DNA from: Cypionkella sp.
GTDB taxonomy: Bacteria > Pseudomonadota > Alphaproteobacteria > Rhodobacterales > Rhodobacteraceae
Length of the DNA stretch: 7,159 nucleotides
Assembly: GCA_023255415.1 (NCBI GenBank)
Contig: JALRIN010000063.1
Coordinates: forward strand, 1-7,159
Reading direction: 5' to 3'
The notes under the pieces were generated by a model. It made no database searches, was not told the origin of the DNA, and saw only the letters and a program-made list of their open reading frames with translations. Positions 1-6,097 of the stretch are shown in pieces (positions within the stretch are counted from its first letter, which is position 1; every line of letters starts with the position of its first letter). The position numbers and the translations under genes were made by a program.

Positions 1-22
1 TGCGGGGGTGTGAACCCCCCGC
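1..22. repeat. Left arm of inverted hairpin repeat pair
   Basis: Seen: GCGGGGG (2-8) can pair with CCCCCGC (16-22) to form a 7-bp GC hairpin. The 22-nt arm is the reverse complement of 76-97 with a single mismatch at position 15. The arm begins exactly at the window edge, so its conserved tail, if present, would lie on the minus strand outside the window. It looks like an inverted second copy of the element at 76-127. No coding frame here is credible. Confidence 0.75.
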
Positions 23-75
23 TGCGCGGCGAGCCGATTTTCGAGAGAATTGGTATTATTTTGATCAGGCCAAGA

Positions 76-127
76 GCGGGGGTTTCACACCCCCGCACCC
101 CCGTGGGATATTTAGAGACAGATGAAA
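76..127 (+). repeat. Extragenic hairpin repeat with conserved tail (Rhodobacteraceae-like)
   Basis: Seen: an 8-bp perfect stem GCGGGGGT (76-83) / ACCCCCGC (89-96) with a 5-nt loop, followed by a C-rich stretch and a tail containing CCCCGTGGGATATTTAGAGA and then CAGATGAAAG. From memory, similar C-rich runs followed by GGGATATTT or GGAGTATTT and a GATGAA-containing tail are scattered through intergenic regions of Rhodobacteraceae genomes; this is recognition, not a search result. There is no U-tract, so it is not a canonical terminator. The element sits about 125 bp upstream of the regulator start. The stretch from 128 to 251 shows no gene or clear promoter. Confidence 0.6.
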
Positions 128-235
128 GAGCCAGAGTTGCGCCAGATTTGCGGATTTTGCGGCTTGTGCAGGGGCTTGGGCTGCAAGAGAGGGTTGCATG
201 ACCTGCGGTGGGTGGCATAACTGGCCAGCATCTTC

Positions 236-241
236 AGGGAG
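236..241 (+). promoter_or_regulatory. Shine-Dalgarno site selecting the regulator start
   Basis: AGGGAG lies 10 nt before the ATG at 252. It favours that start over the in-frame ATG at 198, whose 18 extra residues (MTCGGWHNWPASSGSLVC) do not resemble a GntR N-terminus. The ATG at 198 also has a purine run nearby (GAGAGGG ending 4 nt upstream), so the choice is not absolute. Confidence 0.5.
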
Positions 242-251
242 TCTGGTCTGC

Positions 252-911
252 ATGAGTGACGACAGCCGCAAGATACCCACACATGAGCTGACCTATGCGC
301 GGTTGCGCGATATGATTTTGTTTGGTGTCTTGGCACCTGGCCAGCCGGTGACCATTCAGGGGTTGATTGCTGATCTTGGCGCGGGCATGACGCCGGTGCG
401 CGAGGCAATCAGACGCCTGACAGCAGAGGGGGCTTTGTTGCCGCAGGGCAATCGGCGGGTGACGGTGCCACGGCTTTTGGGCAGTGATCTGGAGCAGGTG
501 GCTTTTGCCCGGCTGACCCTTGAGCCACGGCTTGCGGAGATGGCGACGGCGGCGGTGACGCCTGCGCTGATTGCAGATTTGCAGGATCTGGATGCGCAGG
601 TCGATGCCGCAATTGCCGCGGGCGATGTGCAGGCCTATTTGCAAAGCAATCACGCCTTTCACTTTGCGCTTTACGAGGCCGCGGGGGCGGGGGTTTTGCT
701 AGATATGGCGCGCTCGCTTTGGTTGCGCTTTGGGCCAAGCCTGCGAGTGGTGACGCGTGAGGCGGGTGCGTCGAGCCTGCCGGATGCGCATAAAGAGGCG
801 CTGGCAGCGCTCAGGGCGGGGGATGCGCCGGCGGTGGCCGCCGCCATGGCGCGCGATATCACGCAAGGTGTCGATCATGTGCGGGCGGGATTGTTGCGTG
901 GTGGAATTTGA
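252..911 (+). CDS. GntR-family transcriptional regulator, FCD (FadR-like) subfamily
   Basis: The 219-residue product is a DNA-binding regulator, a normal length for FCD-type GntR proteins. Residues 10-75 form the winged helix: the TYARLRDMIL helix, then PGQPVTIQGLIADLGAGMTPVREAIRRLTAEGAL, where TPVREAIRRL is the characteristic recognition helix, and a wing NRRVTVP. Residues about 79-210 form the all-helical FCD effector domain. Its usual metal-site positions can be followed: N133-x3-H137 in SNHAFH and H180 in DAHKEAL. The last expected His (22 residues after H180, in the M-x-x-H motif) is Asp202. FCD regulators usually respond to carboxylates or amino-acid-derived ligands. The gene ends inside a perfect palindrome and lies 93 bp before a co-directional aminotransferase, so that gene is the likely target, and autoregulation is possible. 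The effector cannot be told from the sequence. Confidence 0.93.
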   Translation: MSDDSRKIPTHELTYARLRDMILFGVLAPGQPVTIQGLIADLGAGMTPVREAIRRLTAEGALLPQGNRRVTVPRLLGSDLEQVAFARLTLEPRLAEMATAAVTPALIADLQDLDAQVDAAIAAGDVQAYLQSNHAFHFALYEAAGAGVLLDMARSLWLRFGPSLRVVTREAGASSLPDAHKEALAALRAGDAPAVAAAMARDITQGVDHVRAGLLRGGI

Positions 912-920
912 TCAAATTCC
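903..920. promoter_or_regulatory. Perfect 18-bp palindrome, candidate operator
   Basis: Seen: GGAATTTGATCAAATTCC is fully self-complementary and overlaps the regulator's stop codon (TGA, 909-911). It ends one base before a candidate -35 element at 921. Homodimeric GntR/FCD regulators bind short palindromes near promoters, so this is a reasonable operator for the adjacent regulator. No U-tract follows, so it is not a terminator. The assignment to this regulator is inference; the sequence does not match the TGGT-N-ACCA form known for FadR. Confidence 0.5.
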
Positions 921-949
921 TTGAAGCCTGCGCAGATTGCTCTTAGGCT
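921..949 (+). promoter_or_regulatory. Weak candidate sigma70-type promoter for the aminotransferase
   Basis: TTGAAG (921-926) and TAGGCT (944-949) are separated by 17 bp. The -35 matches 4 of 6 consensus bases and the -10 matches 3 of 6. The position directly downstream of the palindrome and about 55 bp before the start codon is sensible, but the match is weak. Transcription from the regulator's own promoter is an alternative. Confidence 0.25.
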
Positions 950-991
950 GGCCCAAAGGCTGCCGGAATCGCGGTTGCCAATTGGTCAGGC

Positions 992-997
992 GAAAGG
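992..997 (+). promoter_or_regulatory. Shine-Dalgarno site selecting the aminotransferase start
   Basis: GAAAGG lies 7 nt before the ATG at 1005. This supports that start rather than the upstream in-frame TTG at 921, which would add 28 residues with no family resemblance and which has no comparable ribosome site. Confidence 0.6.
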
Positions 998-1004
998 TCC
1001 GCAG

Positions 1005-2402
1005 ATGAATAAGATCACCAACCACATGCCCACGGCAGAGCTTCAGGCGCTGGATGCAGCACATCACATGCATCCTTTCACCGATAATTCGGCGCTGGCC
1101 AAAAAGGGCGCGCGGATTATGACAGCGGGTAAAGGGGTTTGGCTGACCGACAGCGAGGGCCACCGTATTATTGACGGTATGGCGGGGCTTTGGTGTGTTA
1201 ACATTGGCTATGGTCGCACCTCGATGGGGGATGTGGCCAAGGCGCAGATGGATCAGCTTGCCTATTACAACACCTTCTTCCAGACCAGCCATGTGCCTGC
1301 CATCGCACTTGCCGCCAAGATCGCCGAAGTCGCCCCAAAGGGGATGAACCATACCTTCTTTGCCGGATCAGGGTCCGAAGCAAATGACACCAATATCCGC
1401 ATGGTGCGGCGCTATTGGGATATCAAGGGCCAGCCAGAAAAGCGCATCATCATCGCAAGGGTCAATGGCTATCATGGCTCGACCATGGGCGGCGGATCTT
1501 TGGGCGGCATGTCGGGCATTCACGCCCATGGCGGCAAGATCGCCGGCATCGTGCATATTGGCGAGCCGAATTGGTGGGAGCAGGGCGGTGATTTGACGCC
1601 CGAGGCTTTCGGGCTGATGCGGGCGCAAGAGCTGGAGACGATGATCTTGCAGCTGGGCGTTGAAAATGTCGGTGCTTTCATTGGCGAGCCGGTGCAGGGT
1701 GCAGGCGGCGTGATCATTCCGCCTTCGACCTATTGGCCCGAGATTCAGCGCATCGTTGATAAATACGGCATTTTGCTGATCGCCGACGAGGTCATCACCG
1801 GCTTTGGCCGCACCGGCAATTGGTTTGGCAGCCAGACCTTTGGCATCAAGCCGCATATCATGACCATCGCCAAGGGTCTGTCCTCGGGCTATCAGCCGAT
1901 TGGCGGTTCGATCGTTTGTGACGAGGTGGCAGAGGTGATGGGCTCGGCGGGCGATTTCAACCATGGCTACACCTATTCGGGCCATCCGGTTGCGGCGGCT
2001 GTAGCTTTGGAAAACCTGCGGATTTTGCAGGAAGAAAAGATCATTGAACATGTGCAAAACGTCGCCAATCCGCATCTGGCCAAGCGCTGGGCGGAACTGG
2101 TGGATCATCCTTTGGTGGGCGAGGCCAAGCTGGTTGGCATGATGGGCTCGATTGCGCTGACGCCTGATAAGGCACATCGCGCCAAGTTTGCAGCCGAGAC
2201 CGGCACGGTCGGTTATCGCTGCCGCGAGCGCTGTTTTGCCAATGATCTGATCATGCGCCATGTTGGCGACCGGATGATCATTTCGCCGCCTTTGGTGATC
2301 ACGCCGGACGAGATTGATATTTTGGTAGATCGGGCCAAGGTATCTTTGGATGAATGCTACATGGGACTGAAGGCCGATGGGCTGATGGTTTCGCGCGGCT
2401 GA
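1005..2402 (+). CDS. Class III PLP-dependent aminotransferase (omega-transaminase type)
   Basis: The 465-residue cytosolic enzyme transfers amino groups, probably from an amine or omega-amino acid to pyruvate or another keto acid, using pyridoxal phosphate. It has the fold-type I signatures of class III: AGSGSEAND (120-128) for the PLP phosphate, YHGS (156-159), the cofactor Asp261 in LLIADEVITGFGRTG, and the Schiff-base Lys290 in TIAKGLSSGY. Arg418 in LIMRHVGDRMIISPPL matches the position of the mobile arginine that binds substrate carboxylates in omega-transaminases such as that of Chromobacterium violaceum. The N-terminal NHMPTAELQALDAAHHMHPFTD and the length are typical of the group often labelled 'aspartate aminotransferase family' in roseobacters; true aspartate aminotransferase activity is unlikely. 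The substrate (putrescine, taurine, beta-alanine or another amine) is not determinable. It follows a GntR regulator and ends in its own terminator, so it is probably the last gene of its unit. Confidence 0.95.
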   Translation: MNKITNHMPTAELQALDAAHHMHPFTDNSALAKKGARIMTAGKGVWLTDSEGHRIIDGMAGLWCVNIGYGRTSMGDVAKAQMDQLAYYNTFFQTSHVPAIALAAKIAEVAPKGMNHTFFAGSGSEANDTNIRMVRRYWDIKGQPEKRIIIARVNGYHGSTMGGGSLGGMSGIHAHGGKIAGIVHIGEPNWWEQGGDLTPEAFGLMRAQELETMILQLGVENVGAFIGEPVQGAGGVIIPPSTYWPEIQRIVDKYGILLIADEVITGFGRTGNWFGSQTFGIKPHIMTIAKGLSSGYQPIGGSIVCDEVAEVMGSAGDFNHGYTYSGHPVAAAVALENLRILQEEKIIEHVQNVANPHLAKRWAELVDHPLVGEAKLVGMMGSIALTPDKAHRAKFAAETGTVGYRCRERCFANDLIMRHVGDRMIISPPLVITPDEIDILVDRAKVSLDECYMGLKADGLMVSRG

Positions 2403-2423
2403 GCAGAGGCGGCTTGCGCGGTT

Positions 2424-2459
2424 AAACGGGCGGTGGGGCAACCTGCCGCCCGTTTTTTT
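2424..2459 (+). terminator. Rho-independent terminator after the aminotransferase
   Basis: A perfect 10-bp stem AAACGGGCGG (2424-2433) / CCGCCCGTTT (2446-2455) with a 12-nt loop runs into seven T residues (2453-2459). It begins 21 bp after the stop codon and separates this unit from cysK. On the minus strand the hairpin is not followed by a T run, so it acts in one direction. Confidence 0.92.
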
Positions 2460-2564
2460 GCGCGCTCTGCCTTGGAATTTCGTTCTTTGGCTTTGAAACA
2501 GCCGCAGCACTTGTTCCAGCGGGCTTTGGTTTTCGGCATTGGGCTTCTTTTCGTGCGGCGTCGC

Positions 2565-2593
2565 TTGAGTTTGCGCGCCCTGCAGCCTAGAGT
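2565..2593 (+). promoter_or_regulatory. Candidate sigma70-type promoter of the cysK operon
   Basis: TTGAGT (2565-2570) and TAGAGT (2588-2593) are spaced by 17 bp, each matching 4 of 6 consensus bases. Initiation near 2600 would give a leader of roughly 20 nt carrying the AAGGA ribosome site (2608-2612). The rest of 2460-2564 shows no gene, riboswitch-like structure or obvious operator that I can identify. Confidence 0.5.
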
Positions 2594-2618
2594 TTAAGCG
2601 AAAAGAAAAGGATGCATC

Positions 2619-3653
2619 ATGCGTATTCACCGCGATCTGGCAGAGACCATCGGCAACACACCGCTTTTGAAGTTGCAGCGGGCCTCCGAGATTACCGGTT
2701 GCACGATCTTGGGCAAATGCGAGTTTTTGAACCCTGGCCAATCGGTAAAGGACCGCGCAGCGCTGTTTATGATCCGCGATGCGGTGGCCAAAGGGCAGTT
2801 GCAGCCCGGTGGCACGATCGTCGAGGGCACCGCCGGCAATACCGGCATTGGTTTGGCTTTGGTCGGGGCCAGCATGGGCTTTCGCACTGTGATCGTTATT
2901 CCTGAAACCCAATCGCAGGAAAAGAAAGACATGCTGCGGCTGGCAGGGGCCGAATTGGTGCAGGTGCCAGCAGCGCCCTATAAAAACCCTAACAATTATG
3001 TGCGCTATTCAGGCCGCTTGGCGCAGGCCCTGGCGATGACCGAACCCAAGGGCGCGATCTGGGCCAATCAGTTTGACAATATCGCCAACCGCCAAGCCCA
3101 TATCGAGACCACGGGGCCAGAGATTTGGCAGCAAACCGACGGCAAGGTTGACGGCTTTATCTGCGCGGTGGGGTCTGGCGGCACTTTGGCTGGGGTCGGG
3201 ATGGCGCTGCAGCCACATGGCGTCAAGATCGGTTTGGCCGATCCCGAGGGCGCTGCGCTGCATGCCTATTACACCACTGGGACCTTTGAGGCCCCCGGTT
3301 CCTCGATCACCGAAGGCATCGGGCAGGGGCGGATCACCGCCAATCTGGAAGGATTTCGCCCGGATATGAGCTACCGGATTTCGGACGCCGAGGCGCTGCC
3401 TTTGGTGTTTGAGATGTTGGCTGAGGAAGGCATCTGCCTTGGCGGCTCTTCGGGGATCAATATCGCAGGCGCCATCCGCATGGCGCGCGAGATGGGGCCG
3501 GGGCATACCATTGTCACCATCCTGTGCGATTATGGCAATCGCTATCAGTCCAAGCTTTATAACCCTGCTTTCCTGAAGGAAAAGGGCCTGCCGGTGCCCG
3601 CATGGTTGGACCGCGCGCCGCTGTCTTTGCCCAGCGTGTTTGAAGAGGCATGA
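2619..3653 (+). CDS. cysK: Cysteine synthase A (O-acetylserine sulfhydrylase family)
   Basis: The 344-residue PLP enzyme of fold type II is predicted to make cysteine from O-acetylserine and sulfide in the cytosol. It shows the N-terminal IGNTPLLKL, the Schiff-base Lys44 in NPGQSVKDR, the substrate/cofactor loop EGTAGNTGIG (69-78), the phosphate loop GSGGT (185-189), and GGSSGI (275-280) near the cofactor ring nitrogen. The start at 2619 has AAGGA six nt upstream. Two points are unusual. The canonical TSGNTG loop reads TAGNTG, with Ala72 in place of Ser. The protein is also some 20-30 residues longer than typical enterobacterial CysK, mostly as a C-terminal extension (LYNPAFLKEKGLPVPAWLDR onward). 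There is no CBS regulatory domain. A related beta-replacement activity cannot be excluded. It is the first gene of a coupled operon, its stop overlapping the next start by 4 nt. Confidence 0.92.
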   Translation: MRIHRDLAETIGNTPLLKLQRASEITGCTILGKCEFLNPGQSVKDRAALFMIRDAVAKGQLQPGGTIVEGTAGNTGIGLALVGASMGFRTVIVIPETQSQEKKDMLRLAGAELVQVPAAPYKNPNNYVRYSGRLAQALAMTEPKGAIWANQFDNIANRQAHIETTGPEIWQQTDGKVDGFICAVGSGGTLAGVGMALQPHGVKIGLADPEGAALHAYYTTGTFEAPGSSITEGIGQGRITANLEGFRPDMSYRISDAEALPLVFEMLAEEGICLGGSSGINIAGAIRMAREMGPGHTIVTILCDYGNRYQSKLYNPAFLKEKGLPVPAWLDRAPLSLPSVFEEA

Positions 3654-6097
3654 GTTTAAACCTGAAATCCATCGTCGCGATTTTGGCACTGTCGCTGGCT
3701 TTTGCGGCGGTGGGGCAGGCGCAAAACACCGCCGATCTGCCGTCTGTTGATGCCAGCGGCGCGATGGTTTTGGCGCCAACGGCCGCCGAGGTGCCGCAGC
3801 CTGATACGACGGCTGCATTGGATTACACCGCTTGGAGGGCAATGGCGGATCGCGCCGAGGCGGTGATTGCAGCAGCTGCCTCGACCACGGCGGCGCTTGA
3901 AAATCTGCGCAGCCTGCTGGTGGATTGGCGTTCGGCATTTTTGGGGGCGCAGAATGCCAATTCAACCCGCATCGCAACCCTGCGCACCCAGATCGCGGCC
4001 TTAGGGCCAGCCCCTGTCGAGGGTGCCAGCGAAAGCGACGAGATTGCCAAGCGGCGCTCGGAATTGGCCGATCAGCTGGTGCGGCTGCAAGCGCCGGGGA
4101 TTGCCGCTGATGAGGCCTATCAACGCGCCGATGGCCTGATCCGCGAGATTGACACCCTGCTGCGTGAACGCCAAACCGATCAGCTGCTGCAGCTTTGGCC
4201 GATGCCGATCAATCCGGCCAATTGGCCTGCGGCTTTTGGAGCGGCCACCTCGATCGCGCTATCGCTTTACAACGAGCTGCGGTTGAAGGCGGCCAGTCCT
4301 GCCGCCCTGTCCGATTTGGCCAATATGCTGCCGGTGGTGCTGGCGTTGCTGCTGCTGGCGGTGGCGATTTTGTGGCGCGGCCGGCTATGGGTAGATCGCC
4401 AGATCGACTGGCTGCAAGACCGCACCTCGGCGCGCGGGCAACGGATGGTGGCTTTCGCGGCCTCGCTGGGACAGATTGCCATACCGCTGGCGGGGGTGGG
4501 GCTGATCACGGTGGCGTTGCAGATGACCGCGATGCTGGGCGGGTTAAGTGCGGCAATTGTCGCCACTTTGCCGATGATGGGTTTGCAGTTTTTTGGCGTG
4601 CGCTGGCTGGGGGGGCAGATATTTCCAACCGCAGCCCATGCGCAATCGCCGCTGGGCTTGGTGACAGAGCGGCGCGGCGAGGGGCGGGTGCTTTCGGCCT
4701 CTTTCGGGATTTTGCTGGCGGTTGAAACCCTGCGGCGGGTGGTGCTGGATCAACAGCAGACCAACGCGGCTGCAACCTCGGTGATTGCCTTTCCCTTGAT
4801 CGTGATCGGTGGGCTGTTGCTGTTTCGGATGGGGCATTTTCTGCACCAACATCTGGCGGTGGTGAAAAGCTCGGAGGAGACGGCGGGCTATGTGACTCAA
4901 TTTGCGCTTTTGCTGTCGCGGGGGGCGATGCTTCTGGGGCTGCTTGGTCCGGTGCTGGCTGCGGTCGGCTATATCTCGGCGGCCTCGGCGATGGTGTATC
5001 CGGCGGTGATGTCGATGGGCTTGGTGGCGCTGCTGCTGCTTGCGCAGCAACTGACAGAAGACGGCTATGCTTTGATCACGCGGCAAGACGAAGACGCCAG
5101 CCGCACCGCCCTTGCCCCGGTGCTGATCGGCTTTGCGCTGATGCTGGCGACGCTGCCGTTGTTTGCGCTGATTTGGGGCGCGCGATTAGATGATTTGATC
5201 GAGCTTTGGACGAAGTTCCGTGAAGGCGTGCAGCTGGGCGACACCCGGATCTCGCCAACGATATTCCTGATTTTCGCAGCGATTTTCGGCATCGGCTACG
5301 GGTTGACGCGGCTGTTTCAAAGCGCGCTGAGGACCAGCGTTTTGCCGCGCACGGCGCTGGATCAGGGCGGGCAGAATGCCGTTGTCTCGGGCGTGGGCTA
5401 TTTGGGGATTTTCCTTGCCGCCTTGGTGGGCATCAATGCGGCGGGGATTGATTTATCTGGCCTTGCGATTGTGGCAGGGGCCTTGTCGGTGGGCATCGGT
5501 TTTGGCTTGCAAACGGTGGTGTCGAACTTTGTTTCGGGCATCATCTTGCTGATCGAACGCCCGGTTTCCGAAGGCGATTGGATCGAGGTTGGCACCACCC
5601 AAGGCATCGTTAAATCCATCTCGGTGCGCTCGACGCGGATCCAGACCTTTGATCGCTCCGATGTCATCGTGCCAAATTCGGATCTGATCTCGGGGCGGGT
5701 GACCAATTACACCCGCTTTAGCCTGTCGGGCCGGCTGATCGTGCCGATTGGGGTGGCTTACGGCTCTGACACCCGCAAGGTCGAGGCCGTGCTGCGCGAG
5801 ATCGCCGAAGCCCAGCCGATGGTGGTGCTGACCCCGCCGCCGCAGATTGTGCTGGCAGGTTTTGGCGCGGATTCTATTAATTTCGAGATGCGAGTGATCC
5901 TGCGCGATGTGAATTTTGGCGTCACTGTGCGCTCGGAGATCAACCACGAGATCGCACGTGCCTTCACCGAACATGGCATTGAAATTCCCTTCACCCAGCA
6001 GGATATTCACCTGCGCAATATCGACGAACTGGCCACAGCCCTGCGCAGCATTCCGCAGCCTAAAGCCACCCCGGCAAAAGGAAAGTCAGAGCTATGA
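3650..6097 (+). CDS. MscS-family mechanosensitive channel with DUF3772-like N-terminus
   Basis: The 815-residue inner-membrane protein is predicted to open under membrane tension and release small solutes during hypo-osmotic shock. Residues 1-24 form a signal peptide with likely cleavage after VGQA. Residues about 40-180 are a helical, probably coiled, periplasmic region. LWPMPINPANWPAAF (182-196) resembles the end of DUF3772 domains. About ten or eleven membrane segments follow (around 226-243, 268-294, 297-322, 347-366, 377-399, 417-445, 447-468, 486-510, 535-558, 577-600 and 603-636). The last is the MscS pore helix, rich in Gly and Ala (AGALSVGIGFGLQTVVSNFVSGI), leading to ERPVSEGDWIEV and the beta domain with VIVPNSDLISGRVTNYTR (673-689). 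The alpha/beta cytosolic end runs to about 785. This is a large MscK/MscM-like architecture rather than a minimal MscS. The start overlaps the cysK stop (ATGA), with AGAGG too close to the ATG to be an ideal site, which suggests coupled translation. Solute specificity is unknown. Confidence 0.92.
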   Translation: MSLNLKSIVAILALSLAFAAVGQAQNTADLPSVDASGAMVLAPTAAEVPQPDTTAALDYTAWRAMADRAEAVIAAAASTTAALENLRSLLVDWRSAFLGAQNANSTRIATLRTQIAALGPAPVEGASESDEIAKRRSELADQLVRLQAPGIAADEAYQRADGLIREIDTLLRERQTDQLLQLWPMPINPANWPAAFGAATSIALSLYNELRLKAASPAALSDLANMLPVVLALLLLAVAILWRGRLWVDRQIDWLQDRTSARGQRMVAFAASLGQIAIPLAGVGLITVALQMTAMLGGLSAAIVATLPMMGLQFFGVRWLGGQIFPTAAHAQSPLGLVTERRGEGRVLSASFGILLAVETLRRVVLDQQQTNAAATSVIAFPLIVIGGLLLFRMGHFLHQHLAVVKSSEETAGYVTQFALLLSRGAMLLGLLGPVLAAVGYISAASAMVYPAVMSMGLVALLLLAQQLTEDGYALITRQDEDASRTALAPVLIGFALMLATLPLFALIWGARLDDLIELWTKFREGVQLGDTRISPTIFLIFAAIFGIGYGLTRLFQSALRTSVLPRTALDQGGQNAVVSGVGYLGIFLAALVGINAAGIDLSGLAIVAGALSVGIGFGLQTVVSNFVSGIILLIERPVSEGDWIEVGTTQGIVKSISVRSTRIQTFDRSDVIVPNSDLISGRVTNYTRFSLSGRLIVPIGVAYGSDTRKVEAVLREIAEAQPMVVLTPPPQIVLAGFGADSINFEMRVILRDVNFGVTVRSEINHEIARAFTEHGIEIPFTQQDIHLRNIDELATALRSIPQPKATPAKGKSEL

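Noticed and set aside
1..97. Inverted repeats as ends of an insertion sequence
   Set aside because: Only 53 bp separate the arms, no transposase is present, no target duplication is visible, and each arm is itself a hairpin, which fits an extragenic repeat better.
198..251. Upstream ATG start for the GntR regulator
   Set aside because: The extra 18 residues are unlike a GntR N-terminus, and the ATG at 252 has AGGGAG at an acceptable distance. It remains possible.
978..985. CCAATTGG palindrome in the regulator-aminotransferase spacer
   Set aside because: Only 8 bp, easily a chance event, and downstream of the candidate -10; the 18-bp palindrome is a far stronger operator candidate.
921..1004. 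Upstream TTG start for the aminotransferase
   Set aside because: It would add 28 residues without homology and lies in the candidate promoter; the ATG at 1005 has a well-spaced GAAAGG and a family-like N-terminus.
2357..2539. Minus-strand frame of 60 codons encoding a basic peptide with Cys pairs (NKCCGCFKAKER)
   Set aside because: It crosses the terminator stem and the aminotransferase 3' end, and the C-terminal half is dictated by the hairpin. Only a weak ribosome site precedes it. It is not wholly excluded, but there is no positive support.
1368..2912. Minus-strand open frame of 514 codons
   Set aside because: It runs antisense through the aminotransferase, its strong terminator and the start of cysK, all of which have clear family motifs. 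Its translation is rich in Arg, His and Gln, as expected of a shadow frame in GC-rich DNA.
3009..3977. Minus-strand open frame of 322 codons
   Set aside because: Antisense to the cysK 3' half and the channel N-terminus; composition is skewed (Pro, Arg, Gln) and no domain is recognisable.
4195..4725. Plus-strand frame of 176 codons inside the channel gene
   Set aside because: Out of frame with a strongly supported membrane protein; Gly, Ala and Arg-rich shadow translation without motifs.
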